A stretch of 64,000 nt of DNA from positions 19,867 through 83,866 of the forward strand of contig NZ_JSYL01000010.1 in assembly GCF_000812865.1 (NCBI RefSeq), in the 5' to 3' direction. Made by a program: the position numbers and the translations under genes. The stretch's first letter is position 1. Each line of letters starts with the position of its first letter. The notes under the pieces were generated by a model. It saw only the letters and a list, made by a program, of their open reading frames with translations. It was not told the DNA's origin and did not search any database. Shown here one piece after another: positions 45,252 through 55,260 of the stretch. The stretch comes from Kaistella jeonii. GTDB lineage: Bacteria; Bacteroidota; Bacteroidia; Flavobacteriales; Weeksellaceae.

Positions 45252-46643
45252 TTAATATCCCAGAATCTTCAAAACATCTTCTGCTTTTTGTTCTTCGCGG
45301 AAAACTTTGTAGGTGAAGTTTCCTTCTTCGTCTTTATCGATCAGAATATGTTTTGGTTGAGGCATCAAACAGTGATGAACGCCGCCGTAACCGCCAATGG
45401 TTTCCTGATACGCTCCAGTGTGGAAAAAACCGATGTACAAAGGTTTCGTCTCGCTGAAAACGGGTAAATAAATGGCATTTGTATGTTGCTCAGAATTGTA
45501 GTAATCATCGGAGTCACAGGTTAATCCACCCAGAAAAACACGTTCATAAGTATCTTCCCATCGGTTGAGTGGAAGCATAATGAATTTTCGGGAGATCGCC
45601 CAAGTGTCGGGTAAAGTCGTCATGAATGAAGAGTCGATCATGTTCCATTTTTCACGGTCATTCTGGCGTTTTTGAGAAATTATTTTGTATAGATGACCAC
45701 CACTTTCGCCAACGGTAAAACTACCAAACTCAGTATAGATATTTGGCTCTTCAACGCCTTCTTCTTCGCAGAATTTTTTGATCTGGGACACAATTTCGTT
45801 CACCATATACTGGTAATCATAATCGAAATTTAAAGAAGTTTTAATTGGGAAACCACCACCAATATTGAGGGAATCAACTTCCGGAGCGATCTTTTTCAAA
45901 CGGGCATAAACACGCAAACATTTATATAATTCGTTCCAGTAATAGGCAGTGTCTTTGATTCCGGTATTGATGAAGAAGTGCAGCATTTTCAATCGAGCAT
46001 GCGGATGCTCTGCAATTTTTTGACTGTAATAAGGAATAATGTCTTTGTAACCAATTCCTAATCTGGAGGTATAAAATTCAAATTTCGGCTCTTCTTCAGA
46101 AGCGATCCTAATTCCGATATTAAAGGTAGAATCAATGCTTTCTGTCAATTTATCTAACTCCCGATAATTATCGAGAATCGGAATAATATTTTGAAAACCG
46201 TTATTGATAAGATCGGAAATTTTTGCGAGATAATCGTCGGTTTTGAAACCGTTGCAAATCACTTCAACATCTTTTCCATAAGTACCTTTTTCGTAAAGTG
46301 ACTTGATAATATCCATATCATACGCGGAAGAAGTTTCCAACGAAATATCATTTTTCAAGGCTTCTTCTACAACAAAAGCAAACTGACTCGATTTGGTACA
46401 ATAACAGTATTTATATCCTTTTTTGTAGTCATGTTTTTCAATAGCTTCTTTGAACCAGCCTTTGGCGCGCTCGATATTCATCGATATTTTCGGCAGATAA
46501 TTAAACTTCAAAGGCGTTCCAAACTTTTCTACCACTTCCATTAAAGGAATATCGTGGAACTGTAAAGTATTATCAGCAACGTTAAATTCTTCGGTTGGGA
46601 AATAGAGGGTTTGGTCAATAAGCTCTGAGTATTTAATCTTCAT
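45252..46643 (-). CDS. speA: Arginine decarboxylase (short, alanine-racemase-fold type)
   Basis: A 463-residue PLP enzyme of fold type III that makes agmatine from arginine. The Schiff-base lysine is K84 (YCYCTKSSQ), the phosphate-binding loop is LNIGGGFPIKT, and the C-terminal substrate segment contains CDSDDYYN. It is much shorter than E. coli SpeA (about 658) but typical of Flavobacteriia. The enzyme pairs functionally with agmatinase (42658-43515), although two plus-strand genes lie between them. Confidence 0.88.
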   Translation of the reverse strand: MKIKYSELIDQTLYFPTEEFNVADNTLQFHDIPLMEVVEKFGTPLKFNYLPKISMNIERAKGWFKEAIEKHDYKKGYKYCYCTKSSQFAFVVEEALKNDISLETSSAYDMDIIKSLYEKGTYGKDVEVICNGFKTDDYLAKISDLINNGFQNIIPILDNYRELDKLTESIDSTFNIGIRIASEEEPKFEFYTSRLGIGYKDIIPYYSQKIAEHPHARLKMLHFFINTGIKDTAYYWNELYKCLRVYARLKKIAPEVDSLNIGGGFPIKTSLNFDYDYQYMVNEIVSQIKKFCEEEGVEEPNIYTEFGSFTVGESGGHLYKIISQKRQNDREKWNMIDSSFMTTLPDTWAISRKFIMLPLNRWEDTYERVFLGGLTCDSDDYYNSEQHTNAIYLPVFSETKPLYIGFFHTGAYQETIGGYGGVHHCLMPQPKHILIDKDEEGNFTYKVFREEQKAEDVLKILGY

Positions 46644-46781
46644 TGTATAAAAAAGTGTTTAAGGATTAGAAATGCAAATTTGGGGAAAAAAAGTGGTTTT
46701 AAAGATTTATTTATTGACATTTGATAAGACTACAAAAGAATTAGGTTGAAATTTTATCATTCAAAACGAAGTGGAATTAAT

Positions 46782-47402
46782 CTACTTTGAAACAAAAATC
46801 ACCAAATCTCCATTTTCAAAATCAATAGAAACGGTTTCTTCGGATGCAACATTTCTTGTGCCAATTCTCTTTGTCATGTCTAAATCTCCTTTATTTAAAG
46901 GCCACTGCAAACCTTTTGTCGTAATATTTTTAGTTATCGGAAACGGATACAACGAAATTGTTTTTCCCCTCACATTATTTAAAACTAATTCTTTCGGTGA
47001 AAAAAAATAAATTCCGTATTCATCAAAAAAAGTAATATTGAGAGTATTTTTAAATAGAAAAGCTACGGTCAAGTTACCAAGGAAATGATCCATTTCTCCG
47101 CCACTTCCCCCATAAACATCAACTTTTATAAGACCTCGTGCTGCAATAATTTCCAAGGATTTCTGGAAATCGGTTTTGTCCTGATCTGGAGTATAAATGA
47201 ATTTCTCTTCATAAATATTTTCATCTTTCCCGGAATGTGAATCGAAATCACCTGAAATAAAATCTAATTTTTCAAGCGGAAATTTCTTCTCTTTTAAATA
47301 ATGAAATGCACCGTCGGAACAGGCAATCAAAGAATAGCCTTCTATTTCGGGAAGATTTTTGGGTGGAACTCCGTTGATGAAAAGGAGAGCTTTATCGGTC
47401 AT
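46782..47402 (-). CDS. thiN: Thiamine pyrophosphokinase
   Basis: A 206-residue enzyme that transfers pyrophosphate from ATP to thiamine. It shows the family's LIACSDGAFHYL, the ISGDFDS motif, TPDQDKTDFQKSLE, and GGSGGEMDHFLGNL, with a C-terminal thiamine-binding beta domain. The start MTDKALLFINGVPP at 47402 overlaps the adenosyltransferase by 11 nt, which indicates coupling; the longer frame to 47447 is unlikely. No TPP riboswitch was seen. Confidence 0.92.
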   Translation of the reverse strand: MTDKALLFINGVPPKNLPEIEGYSLIACSDGAFHYLKEKKFPLEKLDFISGDFDSHSGKDENIYEEKFIYTPDQDKTDFQKSLEIIAARGLIKVDVYGGSGGEMDHFLGNLTVAFLFKNTLNITFFDEYGIYFFSPKELVLNNVRGKTISLYPFPITKNITTKGLQWPLNKGDLDMTKRIGTRNVASEETVSIDFENGDLVIFVSK

Positions 47403-47961
47403 TTGGATTCCAATATTCTTCTGCTTCGTTATGTAAATGCGAAACATAACGTGCTAAAACAAATAAATAGTCAGAAAGTCGATTCAAATATTTGATCAGC
47501 TCCGGACGAACTTCTTCAGATTCATTTAAGAAAACCAAGCTTCTTTCGGCTCTCCTACAAACCGTTCTGCAAATATGAAGCGAGGTTGGTCCTTTTCCAC
47601 CTCCGGGAAGAATAAAATATTGAAGCGGTTTCAGTTCTTTTTCAAAATCATCCATCCAATGTTCAAGCTCTTCAATCTCTGTATCGGCAATCATTAAAGC
47701 CAAGCGTGATTTCCCGTTGGCTAAAGTTAATTTATCGGTTGGAGTTGCAGATTCTGAACCTACGGTAAATAAATCGAACTGTATTTTTTTAAGTTGATTT
47801 AAAACTTTTGCATCAGAGATCTCAGCTTTCGCAAAACCAATAAAAGAGTTCAGTTCATCGATTGTTCCGTACGATTCTACTCTTGCGGAAGCTTTAGAGA
47901 CGCGGGTTCCACCGTATAATGCGGTTTCACCTTTGTCGCCAGTTTTTGTATATATTTTCAT
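47392..47961 (-). CDS. Cob(I)alamin adenosyltransferase (PduO type)
   Basis: A 189-residue four-helix enzyme that makes adenosylcobalamin from cob(I)alamin and ATP. The ATP-binding N-terminus is intact (YTKTGDKGETALYGGTRVSKAS, shown here in two overlapping motifs TKTGDKGET and GGTRVSK), as are FILPGGG and ICRTVCRRAER. It is translationally coupled with thiN, an unlinked pathway. No cobalamin riboswitch is visible in the 216 nt upstream. Confidence 0.93.
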   Translation of the reverse strand: MKIYTKTGDKGETALYGGTRVSKASARVESYGTIDELNSFIGFAKAEISDAKVLNQLKKIQFDLFTVGSESATPTDKLTLANGKSRLALMIADTEIEELEHWMDDFEKELKPLQYFILPGGGKGPTSLHICRTVCRRAERSLVFLNESEEVRPELIKYLNRLSDYLFVLARYVSHLHNEAEEYWNPNDR

Positions 47962-48177
47962 TTTTTTTAAATGCTTGATGTAAATTTAAGGAATTTAAAA
48001 GATGTGCTGAAATGTAGAATTATAATTTTTGAATTAATTTTTTTTAAAATTCTTGTAATAATTTCAGAATATTTGTATCCAATGTACAGAAAGTAGAAAA
48101 CGAGAATTTCTTAACGTTAAAAAATTGCAAATGAAAAATCATCATTTTAAAATTGACTTTTACAAAACATCAAAAAG

Positions 48178-48663
48178 ATGACTTACGATTTTGATCAACT
48201 TTATCAGGAATTTTCTCCCAGGATTTACAAATTATGTCTGAGTTATTCGGGTGACCAATTATTTGCAGACGATCTTCATCAGGAAACCTGGATTGCAGTC
48301 TGGAACAGTTTGCCCAAATTCCGCAATGAAAGTAAAATCGGAACCTGGATTTATAGAATTGCCATCAACACGTGTTTGGTTGGATTAAAGAAAGAAAAAA
48401 ATAAAGATCAAAATTCCGAAATTATTCTTTCAAAATTAGTGTACGAAGAAACCTACGACAATTCGAAAGAAATCAACCGTTTGTACGAATGCATCAGCAA
48501 ACTAAAAGAAAGCGAACGGATCATTATTACGTTAGTTTTGGAAGAGAAATCCTACGAAGAGATCGCAGAAATCACCGGAATAACAGAAAATAATTTGCGT
48601 GTAAAAATTCACAGAATCAAAAAAGAACTTCAGGAAATATATACCAATTATGGAAGAATTTAA
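48178..48663 (+). CDS. ECF-type RNA polymerase sigma factor
   Basis: A 161-residue sigma-70 family factor of the extracytoplasmic type. Region 2 is at 5-75 (FSPRIYKLCLSYSGDQLFADDLHQETWIAVW, given as sigma-2 helices ending W-W), and region 4 at 100-155 (LKESERIIITLVLEEKSYEEI; ITENNLRVKIHRIKKEL). It is followed by a membrane protein overlapping by 14 nt, the usual sigma/anti-sigma arrangement. Its regulon cannot be read from this window. Confidence 0.92.
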   Translation: MTYDFDQLYQEFSPRIYKLCLSYSGDQLFADDLHQETWIAVWNSLPKFRNESKIGTWIYRIAINTCLVGLKKEKNKDQNSEIILSKLVYEETYDNSKEINRLYECISKLKESERIIITLVLEEKSYEEIAEITGITENNLRVKIHRIKKELQEIYTNYGRI

Positions 48664-49243
48664 AGAACTGGAAAATCTTTGGCAACAATCTGAAACAAAG
48701 ATTCCAACAAAAAATACCAATATTTCAAAAATAAAAAACAATCGTATGAAACTTAAAAACACGTACACCAAAGGCGCAATCTTGCTCTTAGTAACCGGAA
48801 TTTTCATCTTGGGTTTAATGATTTCATTAGATTCGAATTTAAAAACCATCCCTATTATTTTATCGATGGTTATCATTTCAACAGTATGCTTTCTTCAGGC
48901 ATTTTTAATGATCTTTACGGCAAAAAAAATCAGTAAGATCGATGAAACTCAAACACCGAGTTTTCATTTAAAACAGTGGCAGAATTTCAGAGAATTTCAG
49001 AAAAAACAAAGACACTGGAACATGCCAATTTATTATCTGTTTCTGGGCACTGCAATAGGAATTTATATGTACGAATTGCTAAAAAATACAGATCTATGGA
49101 AGATGGTCCTTGCATTTGCCATCACTTATTCCTGGATGCTTTTCGCCTATTTTTATCTCGGTAAAAAGGAAATTAAAAAACAGGATGCTAAGTTAGACGG
49201 CATCATTTCGGAACTGAAAAGTCTTGAAAACCAATTTCAATAA
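48650..49243 (+). CDS. Membrane protein, probable anti-sigma factor partner
   Basis: A 197-residue protein with a short cytoplasmic N-terminus (MEEFKELENLWQQSE), then four predicted membrane helices in two pairs (around 42-60, 66-88, 123-142 and 150-170), and a coiled C-terminal tail (KKQDAKLDGIISELKSLENQ). The gene overlaps the sigma factor by 14 nt. The position supports an anti-sigma role; no canonical zinc (ZAS) motif HxxxCxxC is present, so this rests on context. Confidence 0.65.
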   Translation: MEEFKELENLWQQSETKIPTKNTNISKIKNNRMKLKNTYTKGAILLLVTGIFILGLMISLDSNLKTIPIILSMVIISTVCFLQAFLMIFTAKKISKIDETQTPSFHLKQWQNFREFQKKQRHWNMPIYYLFLGTAIGIYMYELLKNTDLWKMVLAFAITYSWMLFAYFYLGKKEIKKQDAKLDGIISELKSLENQFQ

Positions 49244-49250
49244 TTTAGAA

Positions 49251-49284
49251 AAATCCGGAAGGGAAAATCTTCCGGATTTTTTTT
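49251..49284. terminator. Terminator shared by convergent genes
   Basis: A perfect 11-bp stem (AAATCCGGAAG/CTTCCGGATTT) with a 7-nt loop and a run of eight T on the plus strand. Its T-run reaches the stop codon of the converging hydrolase. Confidence 0.88.
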
Positions 49285-50122
49285 AAAGTTGCTCTAATGG
49301 GATCTGCCAAAGACTTTTATTAAAACTCCGGAAAAAATTAACATGACCAATTTCTTTTTTGGTCGATTCTGAAACGAGAATTTTGCGGTAGGTTTTCTTT
49401 AAATTTGGATAAACATTATTAATGAGATTTTCCATTCCTTGCATCGTCACCCAAGGATCGTCTTCTGCATAAATAATGAAAGTTTCCTGCAATAAATCTT
49501 TGGAAATATTCTTCTCAAGTTTTTCATAAAGTCGGCTCGTCGATTTTTTATTTAAAATTAAAGTCCGCCAATCATACGCCACTCCTTTCGGTAAAGATTC
49601 GCCCAAACCAAAACGATGAGCAGGGAAATAGCCAAATAACTCGGTCGTAAAAGGAACGGCAATTCCAAAACCTAATATTCCGGCAACTGCGACCTTCCAG
49701 GTAAGATTTCCAACATACGCATCTTGCGTAGCAACGAAAATAAATTTTTCGAAAATAGCAGCATCTTCATTCATTCCGAGAATTAGCGCTCCAACAGAAT
49801 GTCCGAGACAAAATTTTCGGTGATCGGGATAACTTTCTTTAATGAAATTGGTGACTGTTTTAAAATCTTCAGTTCCCCAAACCCGCATGGTTGCATCAAA
49901 ACCTTTCATTTTTAAAGGTTTCGATTCTCCAATTCCGCGATAATCATAAGTGATCACGGTAAAGCCATTATCGGCGAAATATTTGGCAAATGAAAAATAA
50001 ACCTGCTGTTTTACTCCTGTTGCAGAATTGATGAGCAATAACTTTCCGTTCGAATTTTCAGGATCAAAAACTTTTACAGAAATAGGAAGTTCATCAGAAG
50101 TTGTAAGTATAATTTCTTGCAT
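49283..50122 (-). CDS. Alpha/beta-fold hydrolase
   Basis: A 279-residue cytoplasmic hydrolase of the serine aminopeptidase/lysophospholipase-like group. The oxyanion and nucleophile motif is FCLGHSVGALI, preceded by VITYDYRGIGES; the acidic residue is in YAEDDPWVTM and His in EIGHVNFF. The start MQEIILTTSDELP at 50122 is preferred to 50161. Substrate unknown. Confidence 0.82.
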   Translation of the reverse strand: MQEIILTTSDELPISVKVFDPENSNGKLLLINSATGVKQQVYFSFAKYFADNGFTVITYDYRGIGESKPLKMKGFDATMRVWGTEDFKTVTNFIKESYPDHRKFCLGHSVGALILGMNEDAAIFEKFIFVATQDAYVGNLTWKVAVAGILGFGIAVPFTTELFGYFPAHRFGLGESLPKGVAYDWRTLILNKKSTSRLYEKLEKNISKDLLQETFIIYAEDDPWVTMQGMENLINNVYPNLKKTYRKILVSESTKKEIGHVNFFRSFNKSLWQIPLEQL

Positions 50123-50222
50123 AGATTTAAATTTCACCTTAATAATTAAGGGTGAAAACATTCTCTAAAATTAAGTAATTAGAAAAGAAGAGTGATAAAT
50201 TTCTATATGTTAAAAATAGGAT

Positions 50223-51116
50223 TTACTCTGCGATGAAATCTTTAAGATAAGGTAAACCACTTTGAGAGCCGCGGTTTTTTGCAACTTTCAGGGAAACATC
50301 ATTCCCGAATCTAACGCATTCATCAACCGAATTTTGATGACACAGCGCGATTGCAAAACCTGAAGTAAAAGCATCGCCCATCCCCATTTTATGCAGAACG
50401 GAATCGTGATCATTTCGGTAATATTTCATCTCAGAACCGTTGAAATAAGTCGTAGAATTTGAATCGTCGCGTACAAAAAGTTTGTTCGGATATTTTCTTA
50501 AAATCTGCTCCCGGTTTTCATCCCCAAAAACAATTGACAGCTCATCACTTTTTGCCACAATGAAAGTTGCACTTTCTATCATCTCCTGCGATAATTTTGT
50601 TGCGGGAGAAGCATAAATTCCGATTTTTTTGTTGTTACTTCTGGCGAGATCGACAGTAAACTCAACCACTTCCATAGGAATTTCCAGCTGAACTAAAACT
50701 AAATCACTCGTTGTAAAATATTTTTCAGCTTCAATGATATTCTCAATTTTTAAGCAATAATTAGAGGCAGGAACTACTACGATAGAATTAATACCTTCTG
50801 CGGCCGTGACATACGCTGTTCCTGTTGCAACTTCTTCGTTCTCCGAAACAAATCCAACATTCACGCCTTCATCAACTAAATTCCGCAGGATCTGCTGACC
50901 AAAAGGATCCATACCGACACAACCTATAAAATATACACTCGCGCCAAGTCGGGAAGTTCCGACGGCTTGATTTGCGCCTTTTCCACCAAAAAAACTTTCC
51001 GATTTTTCGGCCATCACGGTTTCGTTTTGTTTCGGCAAATGATGCGTGTTCAGCACCAGATCGATGGAAGAACTTCCTACGACGATAATTTTCGGTTGTT
51101 CTGAAGTGATATTCAT
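50223..51116 (-). CDS. rbsK: Ribokinase (PfkB family)
   Basis: A 297-residue PfkB sugar kinase. The N-terminal substrate signature is FFGGKGANQAVGTSRLG and the ATP site with catalytic Asp is GMGDAFTSGFAIAL. It phosphorylates ribose to ribose 5-phosphate. No ribose transporter or Rbs regulator lies nearby, so ribose may come from nucleoside turnover. A related sugar cannot be excluded. Confidence 0.88.
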   Translation of the reverse strand: MNITSEQPKIIVVGSSSIDLVLNTHHLPKQNETVMAEKSESFFGGKGANQAVGTSRLGASVYFIGCVGMDPFGQQILRNLVDEGVNVGFVSENEEVATGTAYVTAAEGINSIVVVPASNYCLKIENIIEAEKYFTTSDLVLVQLEIPMEVVEFTVDLARSNNKKIGIYASPATKLSQEMIESATFIVAKSDELSIVFGDENREQILRKYPNKLFVRDDSNSTTYFNGSEMKYYRNDHDSVLHKMGMGDAFTSGFAIALCHQNSVDECVRFGNDVSLKVAKNRGSQSGLPYLKDFIAE

Positions 51117-51237
51117 TTTTTCTGAAATTTTTATACCTGTAATTTATTTAAAGATAAAGACGCGATAAATCGCGCCTTTAAGACCTGCTTACAAATTTAT
51201 TCTTTTAATTAGAGATTGGAAAATCATTTAACTTTAA

Positions 51238-51876
51238 TTAACTCCCGATTTCTATAAATTCTGTAACGAGTTTCAAAGGTTGACTGTCTTTTCCAAAACC
51301 GATATAGCTTGCATAAAATCCTTCTCCATAACCGGTTTCGAAAGCGAAAATATTGCCGTCTTTTTCCTCATCGGGTTTTAAAAAGGCAAACTGATCGATT
51401 GCACCATTCTGATCAAAAAAATGTTCGTGGAAAAACTCCTCGTAAATTCCTAGAAATTCTGCGCCTTTCCGATGAAACAATCTCGTTTCCAGATGATTGA
51501 GACAATCCTGAGTTTCAAAATCCATGAAACAACCCATTCCGCTTTCTACAGGATATCCAAAAATTTCTTCACCTTTTAGGTCATCAGTATTCTGATCTTC
51601 AGTAGTTGCGAGTTTCCACTCTACAATTTCCTCATCGGCAAAAATAATTTCTACATAAGCGATACAATTGCTTTCTCTTTCTTTATGCACCAAAACGGGA
51701 AATTCCCCCTGTGGAAAATTTATTTTGAATTCTTTCATATCGTTCGTAATCAACGGATCGCAGGCAATAACTCTGCCAGTCGGAAGATTAATTATTCCCG
51801 CGTCGAAGCTTTCGAGTAAAGGATTCTCTACAAAATTTTTGGTAAAAAGGTTTTTTATGTTATCCAGGTGCTGCAT
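51238..51876 (-). CDS. DUF4241 protein
   Basis: A 212-residue cytoplasmic protein matching the DUF4241 pattern: INLPTGRVIACDPLI near the N-terminus, GYPVESGMGCFMDFE in the middle, and TGYGEGFYASYIGFG near the C-terminus. The family is widespread and sometimes linked with polymorphic toxin immunity proteins, but no toxin is adjacent here. Function unknown. Confidence 0.8.
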   Translation of the reverse strand: MQHLDNIKNLFTKNFVENPLLESFDAGIINLPTGRVIACDPLITNDMKEFKINFPQGEFPVLVHKERESNCIAYVEIIFADEEIVEWKLATTEDQNTDDLKGEEIFGYPVESGMGCFMDFETQDCLNHLETRLFHRKGAEFLGIYEEFFHEHFFDQNGAIDQFAFLKPDEEKDGNIFAFETGYGEGFYASYIGFGKDSQPLKLVTEFIEIGS

Positions 51877-51904
51877 AATTATGATGAAAAAGTAAAGATA
51901 ATAG

Positions 51905-51941
51905 AAAAAAGGCTAAAAAAACAACGTTTCCTAAGCCTTTT
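51905..51941 (-). terminator. Terminator of valS
   Basis: On the minus strand AAAAGGCT(TA) pairs with (T)AGCCTTTT (51934-51941 with 51907-51914), followed by a T-rich run. Confidence 0.75.
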
Positions 51942-51967
51942 ATTTTTTGATTGTAGAATGAATATTA

Positions 51968-54586
51968 CTAGAGTTTTTTTAATTTTTCTTCGAGAAGAAC
52001 AATTTTGTCCTGTGCGTCTTTCTGTTTTTTACGTTCAGATTCTACCACTTCTGGTTTTGCATTGGCTACGAATTTTTCGTTGGATAATTTCTTTTCCACG
52101 GAAATTAAAAAGCCTTTCAAATATTTAATTTCTTCCTCAGCTTTCTCTTTTTCTTCCCCTAGATCAAGGTTCTCACTCAATGGAATTGAAACTTCTGTTC
52201 CTCCAATTAAGAAAGAATAACTTGGTTTATCGGTTTTTGCAGTGAAATTGATCTGAGAGATATTGGCTAATTTCTTCACCAATTGTTCATTATCAAAACC
52301 GGAAGCATTGGTATAAACTTCTACTTCTTCGCGTGGAGAAATCCCTTTGCTTTGACGGTAATTACGAACTCCGGAAATGAGTTCTTTTGAAGTTTCAAAA
52401 TCCCTAATAATGCTTTCATTAAAGGTTGCATCTTTTTTCTGCTGAGAAATTACCAAAGCATTTTCGGTTGTTCTTTCGGAAATGTTCTGCCATAATTCTT
52501 CTGATAAAAACGGCATAAATGGATGAAGCAATTTCATCAATTCTTCAAAATAAACAATCGTTTGATCATAAACTTCTTGTGAAATTGGTTCACCATAAGC
52601 TGGTTTAATGGCTTCGAGATACCAGGAACAGAAATCGTCCCAAATCAATTTGTACAATAAATGCAATGCATCAGAAATCCTGAATTTTGCGAATTGATCA
52701 GCAATTTCTGCAATGGTTTTATCCATTTGATTTCCGAACCATGCGATGGCTTGTTTGTCAGAATCGTTGGCTTTGATCGTTGAGTCTTTATTCCAACCTT
52801 GAATCAATTTATAGGCATTCCAGATTTTGGTGGCAAAATTTCTTCCCTGCAACATCAACTCTTCGTCGAAAAGCAAATCATTTCCTGCAGCGGAACTTAG
52901 TAAACTTCCTACACGAACTCCATCTGCGCCATATTTTTCAATCAATTCAATTGGATCTGGAGAATTTCCTAATTGCTTCGACATTTTGCGACGCTGTTTA
53001 TCACGAACAATTCCGGTGAAATAAACATTTTTGAAAGGAACTTCTTTTCGATATTCCAAACCAGCCATAATCATTCTGGCGACCCAAAAGAAAATAATAT
53101 CGGGTCCTGTTACCAAATCTGAAGTTGGATAATAATAATTGATGTCTTTATTATCTGGATCTGAAATTCCGTCAAAAACTGACATTGGCCATAACCAAGA
53201 TGAAAACCAAGTGTCGAGTGCGTCTTCGTCTTGTTTTAAATGATCGACCGTCAATTGTTGGTTGTTGGATTTTTCTTTTGCTAAAATTAAAGCTTCCTCA
53301 ATTGTTTCAGCAACTACGAAATCATCTTGTCCTTCACCATAGAAAAAAGCCGGGATTTGTTGTCCCCACCAAAGCTGACGGGAAATATTCCAGTCGCGGA
53401 TGTTTTCCATCCAGTGTTTATAGGTATTTTTGAATTTTTCCGGGTGAAATTTCACCTCATCATTCATCACGACATCTAAAGCAGGTTTTGCCATATCTGC
53501 CATTTTCAAAAACCACTGTACAGAAACTTTTGGTTCGATAACGGCGCCGGTTCTTTCAGAAGTTCCAACTTTATTGACGTAATCTTCTGCTTTTAATAAA
53601 AGACCTTTTTCTTCCAGTTCTTTCGCAATTTGCTTCCGAACTTCGAATCTGTTTTTTCCGGCGTAATGTAAACCGTGTTCATTTAAATTCGCATCATCAT
53701 CCAAAGAATCGATCATTTGCAAACCGTGTCGTTTCCCGATCTCATAATCATTAATATCATGAGCTGGCGTAATTTTCAAAGCACCTGTTCCGAATTCAAT
53801 ATCGACATACTCATCTTCAATAATAGGAACGACGCGATCAACGATGGGAACTATTACTTTTTTACCCCGCAAATGGGCGTAACGCTCATCATTAGGATTG
53901 ATACAAACTGCAGTATCACCGAAAATGGTTTCAGGACGGGTTGTTGCAACGGAAAGAAATTCTTCTGTTCCTTCAATTTTATATTTTAAATAATAGAGTT
54001 TTCCATTTTGCTCTTTGAAGATCACTTCTTCATCAGAAATGTTGGTTTTAGCTTCCGGATCCCAATTGACCATTCTGTAACCTCGATAAATGAGTCCTTT
54101 ATTATAAAGATCTACGAAAGATTTAATAACCTGAGAAGATAATTTTGGTTCTAAAGTGAAACGCGTTCTTTCCCAGTCGCAAGAACATCCTAATTTTTTC
54201 AACTGTTCCAAAATAGTTCCGCCATATTTGTCGGTCCAGTCCCACGCATGTTTTAAAAATTCTTCGCGGGAAAGATCTGATTTGTTAATTCCTTCCGATT
54301 TCAGTTTTGCCACTACTTTCGCTTCCGTTGCGATAGAAGCATGATCAGTTCCCGGAACCCAGCAAGCATTGAAACCCTGCATTCTTGCACGACGAACCAA
54401 AACATCCTGAATCGTATTGTTCAGCATATGGCCCATGTGAAGAATTCCCGTCACATTTGGCGGTGGAATGACGATGGTATATGGTGGTTTTTCGTTAGGT
54501 TCTGAATGGAAATAATTATTTTCTAACCAGTATTTATACCACTTATTTTCTGTTTCCTGTGGATTATATTTTTCTGAAATCTGCAT
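51968..54586 (-). CDS. valS: Valyl-tRNA synthetase
   Basis: An 872-residue class I synthetase. HIGH appears as PNVTGILHMGHMLN, KMSKS as RRKMSKQLGNSPDP, the editing (CP1) domain contains TTRPETIFGDTA, and a C-terminal coiled coil (GEEKEKAEEEIKYLKGFL) is the tRNA-binding arm. The KMSKQLGN variant is normal for ValRS. The start MQISEKYNPQE at 54586 is chosen over 54616. A possible -7 box TATTTTTG is at 54614-54621. Confidence 0.97.
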   Translation of the reverse strand: MQISEKYNPQETENKWYKYWLENNYFHSEPNEKPPYTIVIPPPNVTGILHMGHMLNNTIQDVLVRRARMQGFNACWVPGTDHASIATEAKVVAKLKSEGINKSDLSREEFLKHAWDWTDKYGGTILEQLKKLGCSCDWERTRFTLEPKLSSQVIKSFVDLYNKGLIYRGYRMVNWDPEAKTNISDEEVIFKEQNGKLYYLKYKIEGTEEFLSVATTRPETIFGDTAVCINPNDERYAHLRGKKVIVPIVDRVVPIIEDEYVDIEFGTGALKITPAHDINDYEIGKRHGLQMIDSLDDDANLNEHGLHYAGKNRFEVRKQIAKELEEKGLLLKAEDYVNKVGTSERTGAVIEPKVSVQWFLKMADMAKPALDVVMNDEVKFHPEKFKNTYKHWMENIRDWNISRQLWWGQQIPAFFYGEGQDDFVVAETIEEALILAKEKSNNQQLTVDHLKQDEDALDTWFSSWLWPMSVFDGISDPDNKDINYYYPTSDLVTGPDIIFFWVARMIMAGLEYRKEVPFKNVYFTGIVRDKQRRKMSKQLGNSPDPIELIEKYGADGVRVGSLLSSAAGNDLLFDEELMLQGRNFATKIWNAYKLIQGWNKDSTIKANDSDKQAIAWFGNQMDKTIAEIADQFAKFRISDALHLLYKLIWDDFCSWYLEAIKPAYGEPISQEVYDQTIVYFEELMKLLHPFMPFLSEELWQNISERTTENALVISQQKKDATFNESIIRDFETSKELISGVRNYRQSKGISPREEVEVYTNASGFDNEQLVKKLANISQINFTAKTDKPSYSFLIGGTEVSIPLSENLDLGEEKEKAEEEIKYLKGFLISVEKKLSNEKFVANAKPEVVESERKKQKDAQDKIVLLEEKLKKL

Positions 54587-54713
54587 AAAGGCTGTTCTTT
54601 GGCTTAATTGATGCAAAAATAGGCAAATAAAAAAAAATTATCTTCATATTGATTTAATTTTTAACTTTGTCATAGAAATTTTATCAAACAATCAATAAAA
54701 ACAATTTAAAAAT

Positions 54714-55217
54714 ATGAAAAAGATTTTATCAGGTTTATTTTTAACCGCATCTTTAGTATTTGCTTCAGCACAAACAATTTCATTTGACAAAACAACCTTT
54801 GACTACGGAAATGTTAAAGCTGGTGCAGACGGCCACCGATTTTTCGTAGTAAAAAATACGGGAGACAAACCTCTAATTATTTCTAAAGTTCAGGCATCTT
54901 GTGGATGTACAACACCAGAATGGAGCCAGGATCCTATTATGCCAGGAAAAACAGCTCAGATCAAAGTAGGTTATAACACAACACTTGTAGGTCCTTTCAC
55001 AAAAATTATTGAAGTTTATTCTAACGACCCTGCAAACAGCAGATCAGTGATCAACATCAAAGGAACAATTGAAGGAGGAGCGGCTTTAACAGCAGCGACT
55101 ACAGCAGCAGCGGTAGTAGAAACCAAAGCAGACGCTAAAGTTTCGACTATGGGTATGGATCAAGCTACCACTGACACTTCTATGAAAAAAGGAAAGTCAG
55201 CTAAAGCAAAAAAATAG
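54714..55217 (+). CDS. Exported DUF1573 protein
   Basis: A 167-residue protein with a signal peptide at 1-19 (VFASAQ). The DUF1573 domain (ISFDKTTFDYGNVKAGADG; VQASCGCTTPEW; IEVYSNDPANSRS) is an immunoglobulin-like fold shared with ASH/MSP-type modules and typically found in the Bacteroidota envelope. The tail is Ala/Thr- then Lys-rich. Function unknown. A -7 box TAACTTTG lies at 54662-54669. Confidence 0.88.
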   Translation: MKKILSGLFLTASLVFASAQTISFDKTTFDYGNVKAGADGHRFFVVKNTGDKPLIISKVQASCGCTTPEWSQDPIMPGKTAQIKVGYNTTLVGPFTKIIEVYSNDPANSRSVINIKGTIEGGAALTAATTAAAVVETKADAKVSTMGMDQATTDTSMKKGKSAKAKK

Positions 55218-55260
55218 TAAAAGAAAACTTTCTAATTAAAAGTTTTTTAAATAAATCATG

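Noticed and set aside
47962..48177. Cobalamin riboswitch upstream of the adenosyltransferase
   Set aside because: No B12-box-like motif or fitting fold could be recognised in these 216 nt.
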